NCBI GenBank assembly: GCA_023259055.1
Contig: JAHFQZ010000004.1
Coordinates: forward strand, 62,001-126,000
DNA length: 64,000 nucleotides
Direction of reading: 5' to 3'
From: Nitrosomonadales bacterium
GTDB lineage: Bacteria; Pseudomonadota; Gammaproteobacteria; Burkholderiales; Gallionellaceae
A program made the position numbers and the translations under genes. The notes beneath the pieces are model-generated. The model was not told the origin of the DNA, did no database searches, and worked only from the letters and a program-made list of their open reading frames with translations. Each line of letters starts with the position of its first letter. Position 1 is the first letter of the stretch. This document shows, in pieces, positions 43,476-51,946 of this stretch.

Positions 43476-44756
43476 TTGAACGAGTTTTCACTGCTGACGC
43501 TGTTTGGCTTACTGGTGCTAATGCTTATTTTTAGCGGATTTTTTTCCGGTTCGGAAACCAGCATGATGGCAATTAACCGCCATCGCCTCAATCATCTGGT
43601 GCGCAAGGGCAACAAAAGTGCCAAGCTCACCGCCGAATTATTGGGCAAAGTAGACAAGCTGCTCGGCTCCATTCTGCTTGGCAATACGCTGCTTAATGTG
43701 GCAGCCGCCACGCTGACTGAAATTATCATCCTGCGCCTGTTCGGACATAACGAACTGGCCATGCTGATCGGCACACTCGTTATCGCTTTTGTGTTGCTGG
43801 TGTTCAGCGAAATCATGCCCAAGATTGTTGCTGCCAGCCACCCCGAGCGTATCGCGCTGCCTTCCAGTTATTTGCTTTCCCCGCTGGTCAAGCTGTTTCA
43901 CCCGGTCGTTTCGGTTGCCACCGCGATTGTGCGCGGGCTGCTTTGGTTGCTGCGGATAAAGATACAGACCGATCAGAGCAAGCAAAAAATGACGATAGAG
44001 GAATTGCGTGGATTGGTGCTGGATGCCGAGCATTTCCTGCCGCGCAAGCATCAGAAGATGCTGCTCAACCTTGTTGATCTGGAGCGCATCACCGTGAACG
44101 ACGTGATGATCCCGAGGAACCTTATTGAGGCGCTGAACATCAATGCTGGCGCAAACGAACTGCGCCAGCAAATCATTACTTGCCACCATACGTTGTTGCC
44201 GGTTTATGCAGACATACAAAGCAACATAATCGGCATCCTGCATATCAAGCGGGCGCCGGCACTGCTGCAAGAACCAACGCTCGACCTGGCGCAGTTGCGT
44301 GATGCGCTTAACGAACCGTATTTCATTCCATCCGACACGCCGCTGCTCAAGCAACTCCAGCAGTTCCAGGAGCGCCATACGCGCCTGGGCTTGGTGGTGG
44401 ATGAATATGGCGAGTTGCTTGGATTGGTGACGCTGGAGAACATTCTGGAGGAAATTGTCGGAGAGTTCACCACGCAATCCCCATCTCACACCGGCAAGTT
44501 TTTACGCCACGAGGATGGCAGTTTGTTGCTGGAGGGCGGTAGCAGCTTGCGCGAGCTGAACCGTAAACTGGGATTGAATCTTCCGCTGGATAACGCCAAG
44601 ACACTCAATGGTTTGATTCTGGAACATCTCGAAGACATACCCGAGGCCGGCACCAGCCTGAAAATTGCAGGCTACCCGATAGAAATCATTCAGATGCAGG
44701 ATCGAACCGTGAAGGTGGCGCGCATTTTTCCGGCGCAACCAAAAAATCAACCATAG
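43476..44756 (+). CDS. CNNM/CorC-HlyC-type transmembrane protein with CBS domains
   Basis: A 426-residue protein with an N-terminal DUF21/CNNM membrane domain (LIFSGFFSGSETSMMAINRHRL), two CBS domains (MIPRNLIEALN and RLGLVVDEYGELLGLVTLENILEEIVGE) and a C-terminal CorC_HlyC domain (EDGSLLLEGGSSLRELNRKLG). Members transport or sense Mg2+ or confer cobalt tolerance. A TTG start at 43476 fits the family N-terminus (NEFSLLTLFGLLVLML); no ATG occurs before the first helix. Confidence 0.9.
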   Translation: MNEFSLLTLFGLLVLMLIFSGFFSGSETSMMAINRHRLNHLVRKGNKSAKLTAELLGKVDKLLGSILLGNTLLNVAAATLTEIIILRLFGHNELAMLIGTLVIAFVLLVFSEIMPKIVAASHPERIALPSSYLLSPLVKLFHPVVSVATAIVRGLLWLLRIKIQTDQSKQKMTIEELRGLVLDAEHFLPRKHQKMLLNLVDLERITVNDVMIPRNLIEALNINAGANELRQQIITCHHTLLPVYADIQSNIIGILHIKRAPALLQEPTLDLAQLRDALNEPYFIPSDTPLLKQLQQFQERHTRLGLVVDEYGELLGLVTLENILEEIVGEFTTQSPSHTGKFLRHEDGSLLLEGGSSLRELNRKLGLNLPLDNAKTLNGLILEHLEDIPEAGTSLKIAGYPIEIIQMQDRTVKVARIFPAQPKNQP

Positions 44757-44832
44757 AAAACATACCTTTACAAGAGACGTAAAGCTCGGCATCATGCCTG
44801 CCAGCATTAGATAGTGACGCAAGGGGGGCTCA

Positions 44833-46062
44833 ATGGCTGTCGCACCAAAAGATCAAAAAGCAAAAGCAAAAGTAAAAGAATATTCTTATGCGTGGGTAGG
44901 GACTGACAAAACCGGCAAGCCGGCCAAAGGTGTTATGCGAGCGCCTGGCGAGTCAATCGTATCCACCAATCTGCGTCGCCAAGGGATTAACGTCACAAAA
45001 ATAAAACGCGAGAAAACCAGCGGCAAGGCCATTACTCCCAAAGATATTACGCTATTTACCCGCCAACTTGCCGTCATGATGAAATCGGGGGTACCTTTGC
45101 TGCAAGCTTTCGATATCGTGGGCAAAGGGCATGACAATCCCTCCGTGGCAAAACTGCTGATGGATATCAAAACCGACGTAGAAACCGGCAGCAGCCTGCA
45201 ACAGGCCTTCTTGAAATTCCCACTGTATTTCAATGCCCTGTATTGCAACCTGATTGGAGCGGGTGAGGCGGCGGGTATTCTTGATGCGCTGCTGGAGCGT
45301 CTGGCATCCTACATGGAAAAAACTGAGGCTCTCAAAAGCAAGATTAAAGGAGCTCTGACCTATCCAATTTCCATTATTGTGATAGCGTTCATCATCACCG
45401 CCGTAATCATGATTTTCGTGATCCCTGCGTTCAAGGAATTGTTCGAAGGCTTTGGCGCGAAGTTGCCGACGCCGACATTGGTGCTCATGAAAATTTCCGA
45501 TGTTTTCGTGGCTTATTGGTGGCTGATTTTCAGTGTGGTCGGCGGAGGCCTTTACACTTTCCTGTATTTCTGGAAACGCAGCAAAAAAGTTCAGGATGCC
45601 ATGGACAGGTTGATGCTGAAAATGCCAATTTTTGGCGGGCTAATCCGCAAAGCCGTTATTGCCCGCTGGACCCGTACGCTATCCACCATGTTTGCTGCCG
45701 GTGTGCCTTTGGTCGATGCACTTGAGTCGGTTGCCGGTGCGGCAGGCAATGTGGTGTATTTTAATGCTACCAAGGAAATTCAACGCGATGTCAGCTCTGG
45801 AAGCGGCTTGACCGTAGCAATGGAAAAAACCGGGCTATTCCCGAGCATGGTGCTGCAAATGTGCTCAATCGGTGAAGAGGCTGGCTCGCTGGACGGCATG
45901 CTCAGCAAAGTGGCCGACTTCTTTGAGGCCGAGGTGGATGAAGCGGTTGCAGCCATATCAAGTTTGATGGAACCAGTCATTATGGTCGTGCTAGGCACGC
46001 TGATCGGCGGCATGGTGATCGCGATGTATCTGCCAATCTTCATGATGGGCCAGGCGATTTAA
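44833..46062 (+). CDS. pilC: Type IV pilus inner membrane protein PilC
   Basis: A 409-residue platform protein for pilus assembly with two T2SSF domains: DITLFTRQLAVMMKSGVPLLQAFDIVGKG at about residues 75-195 and ARWTRTLSTMFAAGVPLVDALESVAGAAGN at about 275-400. Three helices include IVIAFIITAVIMIFVIPAF and PVIMVVLGTLIGGMVIAMYLPIF. It is followed by pilD, coaE, zapD and yacG, a conserved proteobacterial order. The pilB ATPase that usually precedes it is not here; a CorC gene is instead. Confidence 0.95.
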   Translation: MAVAPKDQKAKAKVKEYSYAWVGTDKTGKPAKGVMRAPGESIVSTNLRRQGINVTKIKREKTSGKAITPKDITLFTRQLAVMMKSGVPLLQAFDIVGKGHDNPSVAKLLMDIKTDVETGSSLQQAFLKFPLYFNALYCNLIGAGEAAGILDALLERLASYMEKTEALKSKIKGALTYPISIIVIAFIITAVIMIFVIPAFKELFEGFGAKLPTPTLVLMKISDVFVAYWWLIFSVVGGGLYTFLYFWKRSKKVQDAMDRLMLKMPIFGGLIRKAVIARWTRTLSTMFAAGVPLVDALESVAGAAGNVVYFNATKEIQRDVSSGSGLTVAMEKTGLFPSMVLQMCSIGEEAGSLDGMLSKVADFFEAEVDEAVAAISSLMEPVIMVVLGTLIGGMVIAMYLPIFMMGQAI

Positions 46063-46174
46063 TGGGAGCTCAGGTGAAAAGTACTAGTTACAGGGTGCAA
46101 GGTATGAGATATAGAAGCATTGTTCGGAATATTACTCTGCGTCACTCTCTCACCAGCCCTCAACCACTGACCCA

Positions 46175-47044
46175 ATGAGTTTTTTCGGGTTGTTGCAGGA
46201 TATTCCCGCCGCATTTGTTGTTGCGAGCCTGATCCTTGGGCTTATGGTCGGCAGTTTTCTCAACGTGGTGATTCATCGTTTGCCGAAAATGCTGGAAATC
46301 GGCTGGCAGCAACAATGCGCCGAATTGCGTGGGGAAGAGCCTGCACCTACCTCGCCTTACAACCTCATGGTTCCGGGCTCAGCCTGTCCGCATTGCAATC
46401 ACGCTATCAGCGCTTGGGAAAATATTCCGGTTGTCAGTTACCTGCTGTTGCGCGGCAAATGCAAGGGTTGTGGAACGGCAATATCGCCGCGCTATCCGAT
46501 AATTGAGACGATCAGCGGACTTCTGTGCGCCTATGCGGCATGGCGCTTTGGTTTTGGGATGACTGCAGCCGGGGCGCTGTTGCTTATCTGGGCATTGCTG
46601 GCACTTACGGCAATCGACTTCGATACGCAATTGCTGCCGGATGACATCACCCTGCCGCTGCTCTGGGTGGGCTTGCTGCTCAACCTGTTCGGAACTTTTA
46701 CCGATATGAATAGCGCGGTGCTGGGCGCAATGATAGGTTACCTTGCGTTGTGGAGCGTGTACTGGCTGTTCAAGCTCATCACCGGCAAGGAAGGTATGGG
46801 CTACGGCGATTTCAAGCTGCTCGCCGCGCTGGGTGCCTGGATGGGTTGGCAAATGTTGCCACTGATCATCATGTTGTCCTCCCTGGTTGGCGCAGTAGTT
46901 GGCATCACCTTGATTGTGGTGCTCAAGCATGGCCGCAACATCCCTATTCCTTTTGGCCCGTATCTGGCAGGCGGAGGACTGATCGCTCTATTCTGGGGGC
47001 AAACACTGACACAGGGTTACCTGAAATTGCTCGCCGTCCCATGA
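46175..47044 (+). CDS. pilD: Prepilin peptidase / N-methyltransferase
   Basis: A 289-residue polytopic aspartic protease that cleaves and methylates type IV prepilins. The N-terminal DUF domain has the zinc tetracysteine pattern CPHCNHAIS and CKGCG, and the protease Asp residues are in TAIDFDTQLLPDDITLP and GMGYGDFKLLAALGAWMGW. Length is typical. It overlaps coaE by 4 nt. Confidence 0.95.
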   Translation: MSFFGLLQDIPAAFVVASLILGLMVGSFLNVVIHRLPKMLEIGWQQQCAELRGEEPAPTSPYNLMVPGSACPHCNHAISAWENIPVVSYLLLRGKCKGCGTAISPRYPIIETISGLLCAYAAWRFGFGMTAAGALLLIWALLALTAIDFDTQLLPDDITLPLLWVGLLLNLFGTFTDMNSAVLGAMIGYLALWSVYWLFKLITGKEGMGYGDFKLLAALGAWMGWQMLPLIIMLSSLVGAVVGITLIVVLKHGRNIPIPFGPYLAGGGLIALFWGQTLTQGYLKLLAVP

Positions 47045-47649
47045 ACCTGGTTGTTGGACTCACCGGAGGAATAGGCAGCGGCAAAAGTACCGTAGCCGCG
47101 CTGTTCGCGGAACACGGCGCCGGCATCGTAGATACGGACGCTATCTCCCACCTCTTGACGCAACCCGGCGGCGGGGCCATTGCGGCGATCCGTGCCGGCT
47201 TCGGCAACGATTACCTCACGGATGATGGGGCATTGGACCGCGTAAGAATGCGCGGGCTGGTTTTTTCGGACGCCGCCGCCAAACAGCGTCTGGAACAGAT
47301 TCTGCACCCCCTGATACTCGAGCAGGCCAAAACACAGTTGCGGCAATTGCAGGCCAAACCCTACATCCTCGTTGTCGTGCCGCTGCTGCCGGAAAGCCCA
47401 GCCTACCGGCAACTGGTGCAGCGCGTACTGGTGGTGGATTGCGAAGAAAATACCCAGATTGCCCGAGTCATCGGGCGCAGCCGCATGAAAGAAGGGGAAG
47501 TGCGCGCCATCATTGCCCTGCAAACCCTGCGCGCCGACCGGCTGCGTCTGGCTGACGACGTAATACGCAACGATACCACCCTGGAAAACCTGGCAGGGCA
47601 GGTCGCCGTTCTTCATGAGCGCTACACAAAAATGCAAAACAGTAATTGA
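47041..47649 (+). CDS. coaE: Dephospho-CoA kinase
   Basis: A 202-residue kinase for the last step of coenzyme A synthesis. MNLVVGLTGGIGSGKSTVA carries the P-loop, DTDAISHLL binds CoA, and RMRGLVFSDAAAKQRLEQILHPLI and VVVPLLPES are family marks. ATG overlaps the pilD stop by 4 nt. Confidence 0.95.
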   Translation: MNLVVGLTGGIGSGKSTVAALFAEHGAGIVDTDAISHLLTQPGGGAIAAIRAGFGNDYLTDDGALDRVRMRGLVFSDAAAKQRLEQILHPLILEQAKTQLRQLQAKPYILVVVPLLPESPAYRQLVQRVLVVDCEENTQIARVIGRSRMKEGEVRAIIALQTLRADRLRLADDVIRNDTTLENLAGQVAVLHERYTKMQNSN

Positions 47650-47705
47650 CGGCACAAGGAAATCCCATATATCTTTCGTAATTATATTTACTCAACCTTA
47701 CCGCA

Positions 47706-48464
47706 GTGATCGACTATGAATTTCCTCTCAACGAAAAAGTGCGCACCATGTTGCGCCTTGAGGGCTTGTTCGCACGCATGGCGCACTTTACCGTGCATGA
47801 TCAATGCATGGATCACCATGCCGCGTTGCTTACCATGTTCGAGATACTTGAAGTGGCCAGCCGCGCCGACTTGAAATCCGAACTATTACAGGAACTGGAG
47901 CGCCAGAAACGCGTGCTTTCCAACCTGCATAACAATCCAGATATTATTGAAGACGCGCTTGAAGCTGTCCTTGCTGATATTGACAGAGCTTCCGCAGACC
48001 TGCATTCCACAACAGGCAAAACCGGCCAGCGTCTGCGCGAAAACGAATGGCTGATGGGCATCAAGCAGCGCGCCAACATGCCTGGCGGAACCTGCGAATT
48101 TGACCTGCCTTCCTATCACTATTGGCAGCAGCAGGATGCCAGCTTGCGGCGTGAAAGCCTGCAAACATGGTTGGCCCCGCTCGAGCCTATACATGCCGGG
48201 GTAAAAATCATCCTGCGGTTAATCCGCGAGAACTGCAAGGGCTTTCATTTCACTGCACATCACGGTGCCTTCCAGCAAATGCAGGGGGGGCGTGTTGCAC
48301 AGATATTGCGTGTCCGCCTGGATAACGAGTTGGCCTGCACGCCCGAAGTCAGTGCAAACAAATACGCGCTGAATATCCGATTCATTGCGGCGGACTATGC
48401 CGCAAAATCAACGCAGGTCGAATATGACGTGCCATTCGACATGATCTTTTGCAGCCTCCCCTGA
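47706..48464 (+). CDS. zapD: Cell division protein ZapD
   Basis: A 252-residue FtsZ-bundling protein. It begins with GTG at 47706 (MIDYEFPLNEKVRTMLRLEGLF), matching the E. coli ZapD start FEHPLNEKMRTWLRIE, and has CEFDLPSYHYWQQQ and the C-terminal beta domain. Together with zapA at 26658 the window holds two Z-ring-associated genes. yacG follows at once. Confidence 0.93.
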   Translation: MIDYEFPLNEKVRTMLRLEGLFARMAHFTVHDQCMDHHAALLTMFEILEVASRADLKSELLQELERQKRVLSNLHNNPDIIEDALEAVLADIDRASADLHSTTGKTGQRLRENEWLMGIKQRANMPGGTCEFDLPSYHYWQQQDASLRRESLQTWLAPLEPIHAGVKIILRLIRENCKGFHFTAHHGAFQQMQGGRVAQILRVRLDNELACTPEVSANKYALNIRFIAADYAAKSTQVEYDVPFDMIFCSLP

Positions 48465-48466
48465 TA

Positions 48467-48664
48467 ATGCCAAACAAATCCCCGCCGGTTGTATCCTGTC
48501 CGCATTGCGGTATTGAACATCAATGGGATACCAACAATCGTTATCGTCCGTTTTGCAGCGAACGCTGCAAGCTGATCGACCTGGGAAAATGGGCCAGCGA
48601 AGAATATCGCGTTGCGCAGCCAACAGAAGAACAAGAATTTTCCGAGCCGCCTTACCAGGCTTGA
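48467..48664 (+). CDS. yacG: DNA gyrase inhibitor YacG (zinc-binding)
   Basis: A 65-residue protein with the zinc tetracysteine motif CPHCGIEH and FCSERCKLIDLGKWASEEY, exactly the YacG pattern; E. coli YacG binds GyrB and inhibits gyrase. The ATG lies 2 nt after zapD. Its 3' end overlaps the convergent Nudix/ThiE gene by 13 nt. Confidence 0.93.
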   Translation: MPNKSPPVVSCPHCGIEHQWDTNNRYRPFCSERCKLIDLGKWASEEYRVAQPTEEQEFSEPPYQA

Positions 48665-49701
48665 CGTAATAGCGCCACGCCATGCGCGCCGTGCTGCCAG
48701 GCGGTCTGCATGTCAGCGGGGGTCAGGCCACCCAGCGCATACACCGGAATGGATGAGCCGGTCGCGATTGCAGCGAAACCCTCCCAGCCCAGATGCGGCG
48801 CACCCGGATGAGATTTGGTCGGCAGCACCGGACTCAATAACGCGAAGTCGCAACCCAATACCTCGGCACGGCGCAACTCTTCCGCGCTGTGGCAGGAAGC
48901 CGCGCACCAATCCACTTCCGGCCTGTGCCGGAAATCCGCCAATTGGGCGCCGGTAAGCTGCACTCCGTCCGCCCCGATTTCATGGGCTAGTTCGATGTCG
49001 GCATTGATCAGCAGGTGCGCACCATGTTGCCGCACCAGCGGCAGCATTTTCAGCGCCAGCTCCCTCATCGCCTCGCGCGAAAGATTCTTCTCGCGCAACT
49101 GCACCAGCCGCAAACCGTTATGCAGCGCGGCCTCCAGCCGCCGCAGGAATTCCTCCTCGCCCAGTTCGGCGGCATTGCTGATCGCGTACAACGCAGGCAA
49201 CTCCAGCGCGCGAAGGATCGGCGCGTTGGCAGGCAGTAAAGGAGAAACCGTAATGCCGTCATTCCCGCGCAGGCGGGAATCCAGCGATTTAATTAAACTG
49301 GGTTTTCGCTTTTGAGGGAACGACGAAACCGAAGTATCCTGCGTTGGATAAATATCCGGGGGGCGTTGCCACGCAAACTCCTGCCCCTCATGCGGATGCA
49401 GCTCGCCGTTCCATGCCGTCACGCGGAAAAAATTCAGCCGCACGGTTGCATGGGGATAAGTGAACACCCGGGTAATCCAAGGGTAGGCGGTCTGCACCTC
49501 GATGCCCAGCTCCTCGCGCAACTCGCGCACCAGAGCATGGTAGGGCGTTTCGCCAGGTTCGATCTTGCCGCCGGGAAATTCCCAGTAGCCGGCCCAGATT
49601 TTGCCGGGGGGGCGTTGGGCGAGGAGGAAGGAGTTGTCGGGGCGTTGCAGGACAGCGGCGGCGACTTCGACGATTTTTGTATTTTCAATCGGGTTGTTCA
49701 A
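48652..49701 (-). CDS. Nudix hydrolase / ThiE-like fusion with repeat-encoded linker
   Basis: A 349-residue two-domain protein. Residues about 8-130 are a MutT-type Nudix domain (AAVLQRPDNSFLLAQRPPGK, the Nudix box from GGKIEPGE to REELGI). Residues about 175-349 are ThiE/TenI-like (LVQLREKNLSREAM, LLINADIELAHEIGADGVQL, VYALGGLTPADM). Such MutT-ThiE fusions are known in proteobacteria and may hydrolyse oxidised nucleotides or toxic thiamine intermediates. Unusually, about 23 residues between the domains, including KSLDSRLRGNDG, are encoded by a dispersed repeat (49258-49326). Confidence 0.92.
   Translation of the reverse strand: MNNPIENTKIVEVAAAVLQRPDNSFLLAQRPPGKIWAGYWEFPGGKIEPGETPYHALVRELREELGIEVQTAYPWITRVFTYPHATVRLNFFRVTAWNGELHPHEGQEFAWQRPPDIYPTQDTSVSSFPQKRKPSLIKSLDSRLRGNDGITVSPLLPANAPILRALELPALYAISNAAELGEEEFLRRLEAALHNGLRLVQLREKNLSREAMRELALKMLPLVRQHGAHLLINADIELAHEIGADGVQLTGAQLADFRHRPEVDWCAASCHSAEELRRAEVLGCDFALLSPVLPTKSHPGAPHLGWEGFAAIATGSSIPVYALGGLTPADMQTAWQHGAHGVALLRQAW
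49258..49326. repeat. dRS3-like palindromic repeat inserted in the Nudix/ThiE gene
   Basis: The core ATTCCCGC gcag GCGGGAAT (49261-49280) matches the ATTCCC-N8-GGGAAT type of repeat known from Neisseria (dRS3). The ends CGTCATTCCC and GGGAACGACG are near-perfect inverted copies. The 69-nt unit is a multiple of three and is translated in frame as the interdomain linker. Confidence 0.8.
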
Positions 49702-49780
49702 TCAAACCTCATACTTAATTAAGCCGCTCGCCCTGAGCTTGTCGAAGGGTGTAGTGAGCTCAACAATCAAAATCAACGTC

Positions 49781-49993
49781 GCCGGGGGTAGCCCGGCAGC
49801 TAGTCACTTTTTCTTGCTTCGCCAAGATAAAGTAACCAAAAAGAAGGCGACCCCGGTTTGCCGCCGCTTCGCGGTTCCCTGCGTTGCTCGACTGGTCAGG
49901 CGGCTGCGGAACTCGCGCTACGCGCTCAGACAGTCCTCGCCGAAACCCCCTGACCAGCCTGCGCTACTCGGCGGCGCTCAGGGGAGGAAAAGC
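49781..49993 (+). repeat. Left 213-bp arm of the long inverted repeat
   Basis: Runs from GCCGGGGGTAGCCCGGCAGC to GGGGAGGAAAAGC and contains its own GC-rich dyads. Near-identical to the reverse complement of 50896-51109. Open frames through it are repeat sequence, not genes. Confidence 0.88.
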
Positions 49994-50020
49994 GGAAACC
50001 CAAAACCGTAAAGCAGCGAA

Positions 50021-50087
50021 GTAGGGTGGGCAACAAGTTGCCCACCAACTCTTGAACTGCTGCGTGGGCACAGGGTGCCCACCCTAC
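50021..50087. repeat. Nested hairpins overlapping the GIY-YIG stop codon
   Basis: GTAGGGTGGGCA (50021-50032) and TGCCCACCCTAC (50076-50087) pair as an outer stem; GGGCAACAAGTTGCCC forms an inner one. The outer arm contains the TAG stop of the minus-strand gene. Confidence 0.75.
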
Positions 50088-50752
50088 CGTGCTTGTTGAA
50101 TGAAATTAAGGATAGACTCAACTTCGATAACAGTCGTGTCAAACCATTCAGTTCCAGGTGCTTTGCGCTTGGAACCACGAGCTTCTAGGATTGAGTGAAT
50201 TGCGTCTTCTATTACCGCGACTCGTTGAACTTCCCACGTTTTGAGAATGACCGGATACTCAAAGCAGCAGGTTTGCTTACACTGCTGCGTGACCCTAGCT
50301 TCGGCATCTCCGGTGGTAGTAAGGCCTACCTTGATGGGAAATTTAATCTCGGCCTTGATGATAGATGGAAAGCTATACGCGTAGATGATACCGGAGTCAT
50401 TCGACGTAACGTCAGTAGCTACTGCGTCAGCTTCAGCAAGCTCTTCGTCCAGAGAATAATTCTTAAAAAGTCCGCCTCCAACGTTCTCAAAAACACGCAG
50501 GTTCTCCGCAAGGAACGGAACATAGAATCCAAAGATGGTACTTATTTTCTCAGTTGCATCAGATTTGGCCTTCTTGACGCGGGTATCGAGTTGCTCCTGT
50601 GTGTATGTTTCAGCCAACAGTCGTTTAGTAATATCGCGAAGAAGAAATGGTTCATCTCCAAAGTCGTGAGCAATTTCCTCAATTTTTGGAAGCAGCTCGT
50701 AACGAGCCGCGTTGTAGACATAGGATCGTGTTGGTTCAAATGGGATTGTCAT
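50084..50752 (-). CDS. GIY-YIG/T5orf172-like nuclease-domain protein
   Basis: A 222-residue protein lying wholly between the long inverted repeats. The C-terminal half reads GIIYAYSFPSI, then FPIKVGLTTTGDAEARVTQQ and the acidic VAVIEDAIHSILEA, with WFDTTVIEVESIL at the end: the GIY-YIG/T5orf172 layout (GIxY, KVGxTxxxxxRV, catalytic Glu). The N-terminal 95 residues are of unknown type. Its stop codon lies in a repeated hairpin (50021-50087). It may be a passenger, homing-type or defence nuclease; that is inference from domain and context. Confidence 0.65.
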   Translation of the reverse strand: MTIPFEPTRSYVYNAARYELLPKIEEIAHDFGDEPFLLRDITKRLLAETYTQEQLDTRVKKAKSDATEKISTIFGFYVPFLAENLRVFENVGGGLFKNYSLDEELAEADAVATDVTSNDSGIIYAYSFPSIIKAEIKFPIKVGLTTTGDAEARVTQQCKQTCCFEYPVILKTWEVQRVAVIEDAIHSILEARGSKRKAPGTEWFDTTVIEVESILNFIQQAR

Positions 50753-50847
50753 GGCGAGTTCTCTTATTCCATACAGAAATCAAATAGATTATGTGAGGCG
50801 TCAATGTACCGGAGTCGAATTGTTTTGGCTATCTACAAATAGCCCGG

Positions 50848-50875
50848 TCGGATGGGCAACTTGTTGCCCATCCGA
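50848..50875. repeat. Short perfect hairpin upstream of the GIY-YIG gene
   Basis: TCGGATGGGCAAC (50848-50860) and GTTGCCCATCCGA (50863-50875) pair with a 2-nt loop. A related GGGCAACAAGTTGCCC dyad lies within 50021-50087 at the other end of the gene. Confidence 0.75.
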
Positions 50876-50895
50876 ATTTACGCTTTTAGGATTTT

Positions 50896-51109
50896 GCTTT
50901 TCATCCCCTGTGCGCCGCCGAGTAGCGCAGGCTGGTCAGGGGGTTTCGGTGAGGACTGTTTGAGCGCGTAGCGCGAGTTCCGCAGCCGCCTGACCAGTCG
51001 AGCAACGCAGGGAACCGCGAAGCGGCGGCAAACCGGGGTCGCCTTCTTTTTGGTTACTTTTTCTTTGGCGAAGCAAGAAAAAGTGACTAGCTGCCGGGCT
51101 ACCCCCGGC
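50896..51109 (-). repeat. Right arm of the long inverted repeat
   Basis: Reverse-complement copy of 49781-49993 with a handful of substitutions and one single-base length difference. It lies between the GIY-YIG gene and the YceI-like gene. Confidence 0.88.
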
Positions 51110-51174
51110 GGTTTTGACTTTGTTTTTGCGTTGTCTTAAAGCGCCAGCCGCTTTGCGGCGACCCTTCGACAAGC

Positions 51175-51939
51175 TCAGGGCGAACGGCCTTTGTTGAGTA
51201 CGCTATCGCGCACTCTGCCGCCAGACCAATTACCTTGCGCAACAATATGAAATCGCAAATCCAGTTTATCCTGAACCTGAATCGCCCCTCCGAGTACCGA
51301 GAGCGGAGCAATACCAAAATCGGTTTGATTCAACAACATCTTTCCATCAACGGCGATCCCATCGCGAACGGTTTCCATTTGCACCGGAACTTCAAAGCTG
51401 CGCGTTACGCCATGCAGCGTGATCGACACGTTCAACGTGCGGCGATTGGCATCTGCCCAAGTGGCGTGTATCAGCGCATAAGGAAAATGTTCGGCGTCGA
51501 GAGTTTGTTTCAACATGTTGTGGCGAGTGCCTTCGATCGCTTCCGGTGAAGGTTGCGTGTCGAACCCCGCCTCGGTACGCAACCTCGGCTCATCCACGAC
51601 CAGTTGTTCGAGTGGAACGTAAAAGTCTGCCATCCCTTCTTCTGCAGAGACATAGCCGCTCACATGGTGGCTTGCGACGATATGGTCATGTCCAAGGCGA
51701 GCAAACGTACCGGCGCGACGCACCTCGATGACAACCAGTGAGTTCGCGGAATCCACGCGCAGTATCTTTTTGCCCAGCGCCTTGGCCTGGAGGTAATGGG
51801 CTTCGGGAAAACCCGCAGGTGCGTGCGTGATCTCCGCCGGCATTTGCGGGGGAATGCCCGGAGCGCAGGCCGCTAACATGCCGGCAAGCAGCATACTCAT
51901 GCATAAGCTTTTATTTTTTGCCAGCATCAAGAAATTCAT
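51175..51939 (-). CDS. YceI-like lipoprotein
   Basis: A 254-residue lipoprotein with the signal MNFLMLAKNKSLCMSMLLAG and a lipobox LAAC. The body follows the YceI pattern of a lipocalin-like barrel: VDSANSLVVIEVRRAGTFARLGHDH, FPYALIHATWAD, LNVSITLHGVTRSFEVPV and NQTDFGIAPLSVLGGAIQVQDKLDLRF. YceI proteins bind isoprenoid-type lipids in the periplasm. The start at 51939 is chosen for the signal. The last codons end in GRSP and the TGA stop, both from the GCCCTGAGC repeat at 51161-51182. It is downstream of cysB by 7 nt. Confidence 0.85.
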   Translation of the reverse strand: MNFLMLAKNKSLCMSMLLAGMLAACAPGIPPQMPAEITHAPAGFPEAHYLQAKALGKKILRVDSANSLVVIEVRRAGTFARLGHDHIVASHHVSGYVSAEEGMADFYVPLEQLVVDEPRLRTEAGFDTQPSPEAIEGTRHNMLKQTLDAEHFPYALIHATWADANRRTLNVSITLHGVTRSFEVPVQMETVRDGIAVDGKMLLNQTDFGIAPLSVLGGAIQVQDKLDLRFHIVAQGNWSGGRVRDSVLNKGRSP

Positions 51940-51946
51940 TTGCGTT

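Larger units (their letters stand above)
49729..51182. mobile_element. Composite inverted-repeat unit enclosing a GIY-YIG gene
   Basis: Outer 22-bp inverted copies (49729-49750 and 51161-51182, core GAGCTTGTCGAAGGGT) surround 213-bp inner arms (49781-49993 and 50896-51109) that differ at only about six positions. Inside are smaller dyads at 50021-50087 and 50848-50875 and one gene. The symmetry suggests a unit that moved or was built as a whole, but no transposase is present and no target duplication was identified. It also occupies the two gene-poor stretches 49702-50083 and 50753-51174. Confidence 0.7.

Noticed and set aside
49601-50011. 136-codon plus-strand frame in the repeat region
   Set aside because: Most of it is repeat-arm sequence; similar frames arise from the other arm, so it is not a gene.
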